Shown: piece after piece, positions 17,139 to 25,709 of the stretch
How positions within the stretch are numbered: the first letter of the stretch is position 1
Layout of the letters: every line of letters begins with the position of its first letter
The notes under the pieces: model-generated
Told to the model about the DNA's origin: nothing
The model's database searches: none
Seen by the model: only the letters and a program-made list of their open reading frames with translations
NCBI GenBank assembly: GCA_037445875.1
Contig: JBBIJR010000007.1
Location: 5,140 to 69,139, forward strand
Direction: 5' to 3'
DNA length: 64,000 nucleotides
DNA from: JBBIJR01 sp037445875
GTDB lineage: Bacteria; CLD3; SB21
Translations under genes and position numbers: made by a program

Positions 17139-18782
17139 TCACATCTCCACTGCGATCACCTGATGCCCAATGGCTGTGATGGACACACGACGGAACAGGA
17201 ACTCGACGAAGTTCCAGTTGTACTTGTTGAGGAAGTACAACGATGCGAGCTTGCGCTCCTGGAAGGAGCCGGCCGGGCAGAGGTGGTCGACGGCACGCTG
17301 AATCTGACCGACCAGCTGTTCGCTGTTGCGCTTCTCGGCGGCGAGGGTTTTGTCGCGCAGGACCGAAATGGCCTGGTCGATCTTGCTTCCGGCGGTTTCC
17401 ACCGCCCCCCGCAGGGACGCATCGACGGCGCCCACCACACTGCCCAATTCGTCCAAGTTTTTCCTGTTGGTCTCGGCCCATCGCTCGAACGCCGAAAGAA
17501 TACTGCGTCCCCCCTGCCGCAGGACAAGCTCGTCCACCAGCGTGTTCGGACGATTGAGCAGGTCCGGCAGCAGCAGTCCGTTCCGGTCGAGTATCTTGGC
17601 GATCTTCTTTTCGACAAGCGTGGCAAAGGGGCGGGGCAATACCATCGGCTGGATCACGCCGAAGTGTCCGTAGAGCGGCTTGAGCTGTGCCCAGTAGGCG
17701 ATCTCCGACGGACCCGCTACGTAAGCGAACGTGGGTAGCAGGTGGTCCTGCACGATCGGACGCAGGGCGACGTTGGGGATGAAGCTCTCCGGTGCCGCCG
17801 CCACCCGGTCGAGCAGCGCCGCGCGGTGGGCCGCAGCATGCTCGGGCGTGAGGCGGAACTTTTCCATTCCGGGTTCCTCGTACGGAAGCCGGTCTCCGCG
17901 GGATTTCCGGAGAAATAGATTCGTCGGCTTTCCGTCCAACTGCGGCGTATAACCGCGGGCGGTGATCGCTGCGGACTGCTCGGCCAGCAGCCGATTCGTG
18001 GTTTGCGGGTCCTCGATCTCCATCCTGAACAGCGGCGCTGCCATCACTTTGAATTCCGGGTCCGATGGATCCATGAGCACGAGACCGTACCCGCCGAGAA
18101 GCCGGGCCAGCCAGCGTGCAAACCCTTCACCCATCGTGCGGCCTGGCCGGTAAGCGCTCCGTAGTTCATGGAATAGTTCCTCGGAAAAGTCCGTCCTTCC
18201 AAGCTGCGTCCGCATTTCTTCCATCGCCGCCGTGATGGAATTCTCCAGCACGAGATTCCCGATCGGTGTCCGCGGACGGTTATCGGGGTCTGCAGGACCG
18301 TAGGAGATCTTCTTGAGCTGATTGTCCTGCGTCAGAATGCGGACGGAACTCACTTCCTGAAAATCATGGTCCTCCAGCTCGAGCCAGAAAACGGGGACGA
18401 ACTCGTGCGCGGGCCATTGTTTCTTGAATTCGTTGCACCACAGAACGGTCGCGATCGCCTTCAGTAGCGTAAGCATCGGGCCGCCAAAAAGGCCCATCTG
18501 CTGCCCCGTCACGACCGCGGCGGTCGAAGGGTGCCGCAGCTTCTCGATGGAGGCGAGAACGGCAGGAGCGCCGCCGAACGCCCGGTTTTGCCGAAGGAGC
18601 ACGTCCGCGAGGCGAGACCGGTCCAGCGGCCGGCCGCTCAATCGCTTCAACAGCCCCTGCACAACGGACGTGTCTCCTCGGTCCACGGCAAAGAACCCGG
18701 CCACTTTCGGGTAGTCGTATAGGTAGTCGAGGAAAAGCGAGTTCTGGTCGAGCGAGATGTCCTTGAACGAGAGCGTGTTCAT
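17139..18782 (-). CDS. bshC: Bacillithiol biosynthesis protein BshC (putative cysteine-adding enzyme)
   Basis: A 547-residue protein matching BshC, which adds cysteine to glucosaminyl-malate in the last step of bacillithiol synthesis. Diagnostic blocks are AAVVTGQQMGLFGGPMLTLL (about residues 88-107), PVFWLELEDHDFQEV, SDPEFKVMAAPLF and the C-terminal RKLASLYFLNKYNWNFVEFL helix. Length is typical. bshA and bshB are not in this window. It is the last gene of the glycan cluster: its ATG overlaps the preceding glycosyltransferase stop (ATGA), a surprising neighbourhood for a thiol gene. bshA is itself a GT4 glycosyltransferase, but the adjacent GT4 lacks evidence for that role. Confidence 0.92.
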   Translation of the reverse strand: MNTLSFKDISLDQNSLFLDYLYDYPKVAGFFAVDRGDTSVVQGLLKRLSGRPLDRSRLADVLLRQNRAFGGAPAVLASIEKLRHPSTAAVVTGQQMGLFGGPMLTLLKAIATVLWCNEFKKQWPAHEFVPVFWLELEDHDFQEVSSVRILTQDNQLKKISYGPADPDNRPRTPIGNLVLENSITAAMEEMRTQLGRTDFSEELFHELRSAYRPGRTMGEGFARWLARLLGGYGLVLMDPSDPEFKVMAAPLFRMEIEDPQTTNRLLAEQSAAITARGYTPQLDGKPTNLFLRKSRGDRLPYEEPGMEKFRLTPEHAAAHRAALLDRVAAAPESFIPNVALRPIVQDHLLPTFAYVAGPSEIAYWAQLKPLYGHFGVIQPMVLPRPFATLVEKKIAKILDRNGLLLPDLLNRPNTLVDELVLRQGGRSILSAFERWAETNRKNLDELGSVVGAVDASLRGAVETAGSKIDQAISVLRDKTLAAEKRNSEQLVGQIQRAVDHLCPAGSFQERKLASLYFLNKYNWNFVEFLFRRVSITAIGHQVIAVEM

Positions 18783-19825
18783 GCGGCAGCTTCTTTCGGC
18801 ATGATGGATTGGTACGCCGCGAGCGTTTTTTCCGCGATGCGCGGCCAGAGGAATTCATTCTTGATATGGTCTTTCAGATGGTTCGTAGGGACAAGGCCCG
18901 CGGCGGTTTCGATGCCGCGGCGGATCGAATCGACGGACCCGGGATCGACATACGTCGCGCGGTCGCCGAAGTATTCCTGTGTTCCTCCGTGGGGCGTGAT
19001 CACGACCCGCGCGCCCGCCAGGCCGGCTTCCAGTGCAGCTATTCCGGGCGTTTCGTAGAACGACGGCAGTACAAAAACCCGGCAGGCGGCGTACGCCGAG
19101 GCGAGCAGATCGGAATCGTTGGGCAGACCCTCGATGATCCGGATGTGCCTGGCCGAAGCCGCCTCTTGCAGGCACGTCTCGCTGTACGCGTTGCGGTGGA
19201 CCTTGCCGATGATCACGGTCGGCAGATCCAGGTTCCGAACGGCGCGAATGAGGTTCAACACGTTCTTGCGATGGGAACCGATGTGGCCGACGTTGAGTAT
19301 GAAATCGCGGACGCGGTATTGCCGGTAGAACGGTTCCGGATCGGCGTTCAGAAAGCGGCCGTCCACACCGTTGGGAACAACACGGATGCGGTCGGAAGGA
19401 ATACCGAGGCCGCGTTCCACCAGACGCGCTTCGGCGTCCGTGTTGGGCAGGTTGAGCACGGCCATTCTGCAGATGCGGGCGGAGAGCCCGTAGTCGCTCC
19501 AGATGCCGCGTCCAAACCATCCCGCGGCCCTTTCCAGCGCCCGGACCGTCCGTATGACACCCGGCCCGTGTCGCGTGAAGAAAATCGGTGAGACCACGGT
19601 GCGCAGACCGAACTGATGCAGACGCTGTGCGATCTCGAAAGTGCCGATGTTGGCGCCGAACACATGTGCCAGATCGTAATCCTCCGAACGGAAGGATGCC
19701 CAGGGATTGAACAACGTCGTTCGTACACCGAGCGGTTCGAGGTGGCGGGCCGTCTCGAGTACCTGTGTGTGCGGGCCGCCGTGGACCATGGAAACGGACT
19801 GGAGGGAAACGAAAAGAACGTTCAT
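18779..19825 (-). CDS. Glycosyltransferase family 4-like
   Basis: A 348-residue GT-B protein. The N-terminal Rossmann start is MNVLFVSLQSVSMVHGGPHT. The C-terminal half has IRVVPNGVDGRFL, FILNVGHIGSHRKNVLNLIR and the donor-site motif YETPGIAALEAG with the family E-x7-E pair. The start at 19825 is chosen because its ATG overlaps the deacetylase TGA (ATGA) and the family begins here; the upstream frame is junk. It probably transfers a sugar from a nucleotide-sugar to a glycan or lipid carrier. It sits between a deacetylase and bshC. GT4 also includes BshA (N-acetylglucosaminyl-malate synthase), so that possibility should be kept open. Confidence 0.85.
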   Translation of the reverse strand: MNVLFVSLQSVSMVHGGPHTQVLETARHLEPLGVRTTLFNPWASFRSEDYDLAHVFGANIGTFEIAQRLHQFGLRTVVSPIFFTRHGPGVIRTVRALERAAGWFGRGIWSDYGLSARICRMAVLNLPNTDAEARLVERGLGIPSDRIRVVPNGVDGRFLNADPEPFYRQYRVRDFILNVGHIGSHRKNVLNLIRAVRNLDLPTVIIGKVHRNAYSETCLQEAASARHIRIIEGLPNDSDLLASAYAACRVFVLPSFYETPGIAALEAGLAGARVVITPHGGTQEYFGDRATYVDPGSVDSIRRGIETAAGLVPTNHLKDHIKNEFLWPRIAEKTLAAYQSIMPKEAAA

Positions 19826-21321
19826 TGCATCATGCGCGTTTTGAAATCTTCGATCGAGTGCTGCCAGAGACGCCACGTGAACCGCCGGACCTTGTCGATA
19901 TCCTGCGGAGCGGGAAGGACCGGCACCGGATCCGACCACGCACTTCCTTCCAGCGGCCGTTCCGACGCGCGGACCAACATTTGGTTTCCGTCCGCCCGAA
20001 CGATCCGAAAATACGCGTCCGGACTTGAAGATGCCACATGGATTTTGGCGTCACTGACCGTACAGGAGAACGAGACCTGCTGCCTGAGCTCCCACCAATC
20101 GGCCCACGCTCCGAATGTGAGCACGGGCAGGTTGTGTTCACGAACGGCGGCGAACGTGTCTTCCACGACATCCCAATGCTCGTGCGTGGGGTGATGATAG
20201 AACACGACGGGCTCTTCGTGGGACAGTTTCCTGGCGAGGATGAACCGGTAATACTGTTTCATTTCCTCCGGCGAGAGTCTTGCACGGATAAGGTTGCCGA
20301 TGCAGACGGGATGGATCGGAATCTGCAGCACGCGTGAGGGGCGGCCGTCCACCGTCGGATGGAACGGCAAATTGTCGTAATCCAGACAGAATTCCGAAGA
20401 ATACTGAAAACCATGCGTGTCCATGGCCCGCGCCAGTTCGACGTGCCAGAGGCCCGTCGGGGAAGCGAATCCCCGGTAGGGAATTCCGTGCCGGTCGAGA
20501 AGCTCGCACGCTTTCACGATGTTGCGTGAATTCTCCTCCGTCGTTGCGAACGTTTTGTGCTCATAACCGTGGACGGCCATTTCCTGCCCTTCCATGCTGG
20601 CAAAACGCTCCAGCCAGCTCTCGTGGGCCTGGACGTGCAGAAACCACGTAACCGGGACGCCGTGGGCCTTTGCCAGATCGTACAGCGCATCGGTCTGGTG
20701 ACGGGCACCAAAGTCGGAGTCGAGTCGGTAGAGGAAAATGTTTCGCGAGCCGTCCGGAAAGGGCCAGAGAAAAACGAAGGGAAGGTCTCGACGATGGTGC
20801 ATCCATTGTAGTACCGCGGTCAAGAACTTCCGCAGTTCATTCTTTGAAATCCGCGCAACCCGCTCATCCGGGAATCTTGCCGCCGGCGTATAGAACCTGC
20901 GCCGCCGGCACCCCACGTCGGAGTACAGCCTGTCCACGTTGAAAGGCAACTGCACGACCCAGCCCGCGCCCACCCGGTGCGCTCGTAACGTCGGCAAGAG
21001 TGTGCGGCCGGTGGCCGACCCGAGTCCGTGATCCAGCATCCACACCCGGTCGAAGGCAGCGCCTTCAAGCACAGCGGTCTCGGTCGTGCGCGACGCATCG
21101 ACCGCCCCAACCCCGTCCAACACGGCCCCACCTCCGGAAAGGTACGATCGAACGGATTCCTGCCATTCGTCATCCAATTCATGGCCAACGATGATCGCAC
21201 TGTACCGATCGGGAGACAGTTCGTCTGGGTCGCGCACCGTTTCGAACGGCAATCCCTGCTGCCGTAGGTACGTGCCCCAACCGGAGCCGGAGGAGAATAG
21301 TCCCACGAGGATCCGTTTCAT
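19822..21321 (-). CDS. Polysaccharide deacetylase (NodB/CE4) with extra N-terminal domain
   Basis: A 499-residue protein from the ATG at 21321, which overlaps the flippase stop by 4 bases. Residues 1 to about 185 form an alpha/beta domain (MKRILVGLFSSGSGWGTYL, then a GGGAVLDGVGAVD loop) reminiscent of a class I glutamine-amidotransferase-like fold, but I see no catalytic Cys. Residues about 195-420 are the CE4 deacetylase: YRLDSDFG gives Asp201/Asp203 and AVHGYEH gives His251/His255 as metal ligands. A late HHPTHEHWD segment fits the active-site rim, and a beta-rich tail ends the protein. It has no signal peptide, so it probably acts on a cytoplasmic or lipid-linked sugar. It removes N-acetyl groups from a glycan in this cluster. 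Confidence 0.82.
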   Translation of the reverse strand: MKRILVGLFSSGSGWGTYLRQQGLPFETVRDPDELSPDRYSAIIVGHELDDEWQESVRSYLSGGGAVLDGVGAVDASRTTETAVLEGAAFDRVWMLDHGLGSATGRTLLPTLRAHRVGAGWVVQLPFNVDRLYSDVGCRRRRFYTPAARFPDERVARISKNELRKFLTAVLQWMHHRRDLPFVFLWPFPDGSRNIFLYRLDSDFGARHQTDALYDLAKAHGVPVTWFLHVQAHESWLERFASMEGQEMAVHGYEHKTFATTEENSRNIVKACELLDRHGIPYRGFASPTGLWHVELARAMDTHGFQYSSEFCLDYDNLPFHPTVDGRPSRVLQIPIHPVCIGNLIRARLSPEEMKQYYRFILARKLSHEEPVVFYHHPTHEHWDVVEDTFAAVREHNLPVLTFGAWADWWELRQQVSFSCTVSDAKIHVASSSPDAYFRIVRADGNQMLVRASERPLEGSAWSDPVPVLPAPQDIDKVRRFTWRLWQHSIEDFKTRMMQ

Positions 21322-22709
21322 GCCAGCCCCCTCAGAATCCCGATGTCCCGCCGGCGAAATCCTCCCGTGGCGATGAAACCGGCGACGAACAGCACCCAGA
21401 CCACGGCCACCCCTGCGAGACGGGAAATGAAGAACGCAGGCACGAAGCTCAGCGCCGCCGACAACAGCGCCGGCCGTAACAGATGAGGATAGACCTGGAT
21501 CGGCAGACGAGCCGCAAATCTCCCGTGGGCCAGCGAAACCATCAGCCATTCACCACCCACCATCGCGGCGGCCGCCCCGGCCGCTCCGTACGTGATACCC
21601 GAAACCGTTATGGCAACGAGGCTTGCCACGCCGCCTGCGGTCATGACCTTCACATACTCTTTCTCACAACCCATGCCCAACAGACCGAACGAATAAAAGG
21701 AATTTATCAGTGTGGCGGGGATGAACCACACCATGATTCGAAGCGTCAGTGCGCTTTCCTCATAGGCGGCACCGAATAGCAGTTCCACGACCGGCTGCGC
21801 GTACCAAGAGAACGCGAAAGCGAACGAGAACCCTATCGCGGTCACGTACTTGATGATCACGGACAATTTGCCGGGGAGTGTGGGGTCGGAGGTCGAGTAC
21901 AGGCGCGTGAAGGCCGGTAGAAAGAGCAGGCCGAATATGCGGTCCAGGATGAGGATCAGGAACGTGACCTTGGCCGCGGCGCCAAAGAGGCCGGCATCGG
22001 TCGTTGAAACCAGAAATCCAAGCACGATCGGAGGCAGCGTCGGCACGAGTTGACCGAAGATCGAGCCGAGGCCGACCGAAGCGGCCCGTTTCAGCAACCT
22101 CGGAAGTCTGGCCGCAAATCCTGTCGAAAAAAAATGATCGGGACGCCGTTTCCATGCATACATCCCGACAGCTGCGATCGTAGACGCGGCAAGGTACGAC
22201 CAGGCCACGAGGGGTACATCGGTCGAACGGTGCACAGTAAGAACCACGAGACCCAGGTAGACCGTCGCAAAGAAGCACCGGTTGAACGCGACCGGCCAGG
22301 AGTATTCGATGCCCTGATAATACCACTCGAGTACCAGGGCCGAAGCGAAGACCGTCAGCAGAAAAATCAATAACGTCGACGACCCTGCGTCGTCTGCGAC
22401 CGTAACAAGTATGACCGCCGAGAAAACAACGAAGACGCCCGCCGCCAGCAGAAAACGGAGACGCAGAAAATCCCCCGCCGCAAACTCACGTTGATCGGCC
22501 GGACGGGCGAATTCCCGGGTCCCGAGCGCCACCAGGCCGAGGTCCGAGAACCATATGGCGTACGACAGAACGGACAAGCCGAGCGTGACCAGTCCAAATG
22601 CCTCCACGCCGAGGACGCGGGCGAGATAGACAGTCGAGAAAAAGCCCAGGCCACGTGCGGTAAGGTCGCCTGCCAGGAGCGCCGCGGCATTGCGCGTCAC
22701 CCGCTTCAT
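21318..22709 (-). CDS. Polysaccharide flippase (Wzx-like, MVF/MATE superfamily)
   Basis: A 463-residue polytopic protein with about 12-14 membrane helices. It starts MKRVTRNAAALLAGDLTARG and continues with the FFSTVYLARVLGVEAFG block typical of Wzx/RfbX-type lipid-linked oligosaccharide flippases. It would move an undecaprenyl-linked repeat unit across the inner membrane. It overlaps the upstream glycosyltransferase gene and the downstream deacetylase gene by 4 bases on each side. No polymerase (Wzy) or ligase is recognisable in the cluster, so the product may be a short glycan or may be finished elsewhere. Confidence 0.88.
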   Translation of the reverse strand: MKRVTRNAAALLAGDLTARGLGFFSTVYLARVLGVEAFGLVTLGLSVLSYAIWFSDLGLVALGTREFARPADQREFAAGDFLRLRFLLAAGVFVVFSAVILVTVADDAGSSTLLIFLLTVFASALVLEWYYQGIEYSWPVAFNRCFFATVYLGLVVLTVHRSTDVPLVAWSYLAASTIAAVGMYAWKRRPDHFFSTGFAARLPRLLKRAASVGLGSIFGQLVPTLPPIVLGFLVSTTDAGLFGAAAKVTFLILILDRIFGLLFLPAFTRLYSTSDPTLPGKLSVIIKYVTAIGFSFAFAFSWYAQPVVELLFGAAYEESALTLRIMVWFIPATLINSFYSFGLLGMGCEKEYVKVMTAGGVASLVAITVSGITYGAAGAAAAMVGGEWLMVSLAHGRFAARLPIQVYPHLLRPALLSAALSFVPAFFISRLAGVAVVWVLFVAGFIATGGFRRRDIGILRGLA

Positions 22710-23689
22710 ACGAGGAGTTCCTGAAGCCGCGCCAGGAGTTTGGCGTCACGCACGGACTTGTTGAAATGAGCGGCGATATGCGATCGTCCTTCGAGCCCGA
22801 GCGATTCAGGCGCCGCCAGCGCCTGTTCCAGGGTGTGAACGAGCCCGTCCACGTCGCCGTATTCCACGAGGAAACCGAACCGGTCGATGGCCGTGGGGAT
22901 GCCGCCCACGCGCGTGCCCACCGGGATACAGCCGCACAACATGGCCTCGCACAGGGTATTCGGAAGGCCTTCGCGGCGCGACGGTTGACAATACACCTTG
23001 GCCCGCCGGTAGTGTTCAAGAAGCTCCGGGCGCGGCATCGGGGGGATGAACCGCACATTGGCGGGAACGGGGTTCTTCTGAAGTTCCCCGAGCACCCCGA
23101 CAATGCGGAACGGTACGTTGGACAGTTGCGCTGCGGCCTCGATCAGGACGGGTATGCCTTTGATCCGCAGGCGGGGTTCGGAGTCCACTCTGGCCACACA
23201 CAACACCGCCCGCTCTTTGGCGCCCGACGGCGTCCAGGCCTGAGGGTCGAATCCCGTCGGCAGCCTCTCCACATGGTTCCACGTCCGGCCGGACAGTTTC
23301 GCCAGATCGGCCTTCAGCGCGTCGTCAACGACCAGAACGAGATCGCAGTGTTCCAACGCCCTCCGCAGCAGGGCCGCTTTCCATCGGCTCGTCCACAATC
23401 CGTACCGCCACTCGTCGACCTTGGACGCGTCCACACCGCCCACCACGATGACCGATCGCGAGCCGGTCAGTCGGGCGCCCAACACCATCGCCGCAGAATA
23501 CGTGGAACCGAACCATGAGAAAGCAAGGTTCGAGCGCATCGCACGCAGAAACACGCTGCCGACGGCCAGCGGGCCGTGCCCGAACCAGGCGTCGACTTCA
23601 AAATGACGGCGAAGGAGTTCGAGGTCGTCGAGAATGAACGGCGTCTGCATCGTGGAGGTGAAGAAGACCCGTTTTCCGGCAGCCTTCAA
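22706..23689 (-). CDS. Glycosyltransferase family 4-like, TTG start
   Basis: A 327-residue GT-B enzyme with LPTGFDPQAWTP, AVLCVARVDSEPRLRIKGIP and SRREGLPNTLCEAMLCGCIP (donor-site E-x7-E). The start is taken as TTG at 23689: the codon overlaps the upstream radical SAM TGA as TTGA, and GGAG lies 8 bases before it. No in-frame ATG occurs at the family start (KAAGKRVFFTSTM). Upstream codons in this frame belong to the radical SAM gene. It probably adds a sugar to the glycan exported by the neighbouring flippase. Confidence 0.85.
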   Translation of the reverse strand: MKAAGKRVFFTSTMQTPFILDDLELLRRHFEVDAWFGHGPLAVGSVFLRAMRSNLAFSWFGSTYSAAMVLGARLTGSRSVIVVGGVDASKVDEWRYGLWTSRWKAALLRRALEHCDLVLVVDDALKADLAKLSGRTWNHVERLPTGFDPQAWTPSGAKERAVLCVARVDSEPRLRIKGIPVLIEAAAQLSNVPFRIVGVLGELQKNPVPANVRFIPPMPRPELLEHYRRAKVYCQPSRREGLPNTLCEAMLCGCIPVGTRVGGIPTAIDRFGFLVEYGDVDGLVHTLEQALAAPESLGLEGRSHIAAHFNKSVRDAKLLARLQELLV

Positions 23690-24972
23690 GCGCTTGTCTC
23701 CGCCGCGCGAAAGGCCTCGATCGCTTCCCGATGCTTGTTCAAATATCCGTATTGAAGATGCGGGAATTCGTCCTTGATCAGCCGCAGCATCGAGCGTACA
23801 CCGACAGAGGACGACGAATAGTCCCGGCAGACTTCGCTCAAATACCAGTCGGGGTCGATATTGAAATTGCGCCACTGAATGAGATCGACGTCCGTGCTTC
23901 GGAGGAATTCCCTCAGCGCCGCTATCTCCTGATGGCTGTCCGTGATGCCGGGGAAGACGAAGTAGTTGATGGATGCGAACCGACCGTGGCGCCGTGCCGT
24001 AATCAGGGATCGCCGCACGTCGTCGAAAGAATAGTTGTTCGGGCGATAGTACCGCTCATACAACGAAGGCTGGGCGGAATTCATCGATACGCGGACGGAG
24101 TCAAGGCCGGCGGCGAAGAGCCTTTCGAGCGCGTCGGGGCAGCTACCGTTGGTGTTGATGTGTAATATTCCGCGGGAGGTGCGCGACCGAATTTCGCGAA
24201 TGGCCGCCTCGATCAACTTGTCGTGCAACAGCGGCTCTCCTTCGCAGCCCTGGCCGAAGCTCACGATCGCCCGGTCCGCCGTTTCGAGGTGGGGTACGGC
24301 CAGTTCGACGATCTCCTGCTGCGTGGGCACGAACGAGAGCCGGTCCTGCGGGGAGGTCACGCTGTCTTTGGGTTGGAATGAAATGCACCCGAGGCAATTC
24401 GCGTTGCAGCCTGCAGCCACGGCGACCGGCGCCTCCCATCGGTTCAGAAAGAGGTTCTTCGCATTCGGACATCCGTACCGGAGCGCGCAAATACGGCCGT
24501 GATGAGCGAGCAGACGGTTGGCCGGGTGTTCGCGGATTTTTGCCTCGACGCGGCCGGAGACGTTCTCCCCGTCGAACGACGACGGGGAGTGTTTGACGTC
24601 CTCGTCCATCCGGATGGCCGGAACATAATACCGGCCGTTGAGCCAACCGACGGCGGTGTAGGAGAACAACGGAAGACGCGGGGCGTTGGGACGCGCCTCT
24701 CCGGCGGCGAGGAGGAAGTGTGTGTACGATGGCGGAACGAATGCTGCGACGGCCCAGGCGTCATCGAGTACGGTCTTCCGCCCGCTCTTGCGATCAAAAC
24801 CGGTCGCGGGCCTTTCGGGTAGATAATAGAGCTGAGACCCCGAAGGCAACTCGATGAGCTCTTCCGGCCGAATTCGCTCGACCGACCATCCGCTTCGGCC
24901 GGCCATTTCGATTGCCGGAAAGTCGTGGATGCGGCCCTCGCGGTCGCTGCACAGGATGTTGGGAACTCTCAT
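23686..24972 (-). CDS. Radical SAM protein of the glycan cluster
   Basis: A 428-residue protein with a radical SAM core: AAGCNANCLGC provides the CxxxCxxC cluster ligands (Cys189, Cys193, Cys196), and VSFGQGCEGEPLL resembles the GGE/SAM-binding strand. The N-terminal about 175 residues form an extra domain, with a Cys at 162 and another at 168 (ICALRYGC). The C-terminal part has no SPASM-type seven-cysteine motif. Substrate is unknown; the family covers peptide, sugar and cofactor chemistry. It lies 23 bases after a response-regulator gene and overlaps the next glycosyltransferase gene, so a modification of a sugar or of a cluster protein is the natural guess. Confidence 0.82.
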   Translation of the reverse strand: MRVPNILCSDREGRIHDFPAIEMAGRSGWSVERIRPEELIELPSGSQLYYLPERPATGFDRKSGRKTVLDDAWAVAAFVPPSYTHFLLAAGEARPNAPRLPLFSYTAVGWLNGRYYVPAIRMDEDVKHSPSSFDGENVSGRVEAKIREHPANRLLAHHGRICALRYGCPNAKNLFLNRWEAPVAVAAGCNANCLGCISFQPKDSVTSPQDRLSFVPTQQEIVELAVPHLETADRAIVSFGQGCEGEPLLHDKLIEAAIREIRSRTSRGILHINTNGSCPDALERLFAAGLDSVRVSMNSAQPSLYERYYRPNNYSFDDVRRSLITARRHGRFASINYFVFPGITDSHQEIAALREFLRSTDVDLIQWRNFNIDPDWYLSEVCRDYSSSSVGVRSMLRLIKDEFPHLQYGYLNKHREAIEAFRAAETSA

Positions 24973-24995
24973 CAGAAGCGGTGTAGTTGCGGGAA

Positions 24996-25550
24996 TCAGC
25001 CGCCGCGCAGACGTCTGATCTCCGCCATGGCACGCTCCAGTTCATCACGGGTATGATTGAGCCGCTGCATCTCCTCCACATGTCGTTCGGTCAGACTCTT
25101 GTGCTCTTCGACCAACTTGTGATAAGAGACCTGTTCGCGATGCTTCTTGACGGCTAGCTGAACCGTCTCTATCAGCATTTGGAGGTCCCACGGCTTGCTG
25201 ATATACCGGAAGATCTCACCCTGATTCACCGATTCAATCAAGGCATTCATATCCGAATATCCAGTCATGTTGATCCGAACAATATCGGGGTGCCTTTCTC
25301 GAACGATTCTCAGGAACTCTGACCCCGTCATCTCCGGCATGCGCTGGTCCGAGATTACAACATCGATCGAGTCGTCCAACATATTGAGAGCGTCCTTTGC
25401 TCGTGAGGCTGTGAGAATTCGATATTCATCCTCCAGACTTTTGCGCAGGACCTTCAGTATCTCCACTTCGTCATCGACGACCAGGATGACCGGTTTTTCG
25501 GAGGCTTCGGGCATTCTGAATTCGCTATCCTCGAGATGTTGAGCGATCAT
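24996..25550 (-). CDS. Response regulator receiver protein with coiled-coil tail
   Basis: A 184-residue protein. Residues about 20-135 are a CheY-like receiver with the acidic pair VVDDE (25-29), phospho-acceptor Asp68 in VVISDQRMPEMTG, Thr in INMTGYSD and Lys in YISKPWD. This sequence type is common in HupR/RpfG-like regulators. The rest (about 136-184) is a charged coiled coil without an HTH, GGDEF, EAL or HD-GYP output domain, so signalling is probably by protein contact. It is divergent from aconitase and upstream of the radical SAM/glycan cluster, which suggests phospho-control of the cluster. A histidine kinase is not in the window. A later ATG at 25514 is a possible alternative start. 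Confidence 0.88.
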   Translation of the reverse strand: MIAQHLEDSEFRMPEASEKPVILVVDDEVEILKVLRKSLEDEYRILTASRAKDALNMLDDSIDVVISDQRMPEMTGSEFLRIVRERHPDIVRINMTGYSDMNALIESVNQGEIFRYISKPWDLQMLIETVQLAVKKHREQVSYHKLVEEHKSLTERHVEEMQRLNHTRDELERAMAEIRRLRGG

Positions 25551-25633
25551 GGTAACTCATAAGTTTATCTATTTTGAGTTTTATAATCAATGTTTTTCCT
25601 CCCCATTCTCGGTCGCATCGAACGAATAATCGC

Positions 25634-25662
25634 TTGATAAGAATTCGCAATTTTGCTAACTT
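25634..25662 (+). promoter_or_regulatory. Candidate promoter for the aconitase transcript
   Basis: TTGATA is followed after 17 bases by TAACTT, about 45 bases upstream of the aconitase ATG, in an A/T-rich divergent intergenic region shared with the response regulator. Confidence 0.45.
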
Positions 25663-25709
25663 GCGGCTGTTGCGACTTCGAAAACCGATGATGCCAGGAG
25701 TACTGCAAG

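Noticed and set aside
17127..17140. Palindrome GAAGTGTTCACTTC at the bshC stop
   Set aside because: A single copy that overlaps the stop codon, without U run or a second site; not enough to call an operator or terminator.
18779..19825. Assignment of the GT4 next to bshC as BshA
   Set aside because: Both are GT4 enzymes, but I see no residues that separate BshA from general GT4 enzymes, and the gene sits in a glycan-export operon, so the symbol was not used.
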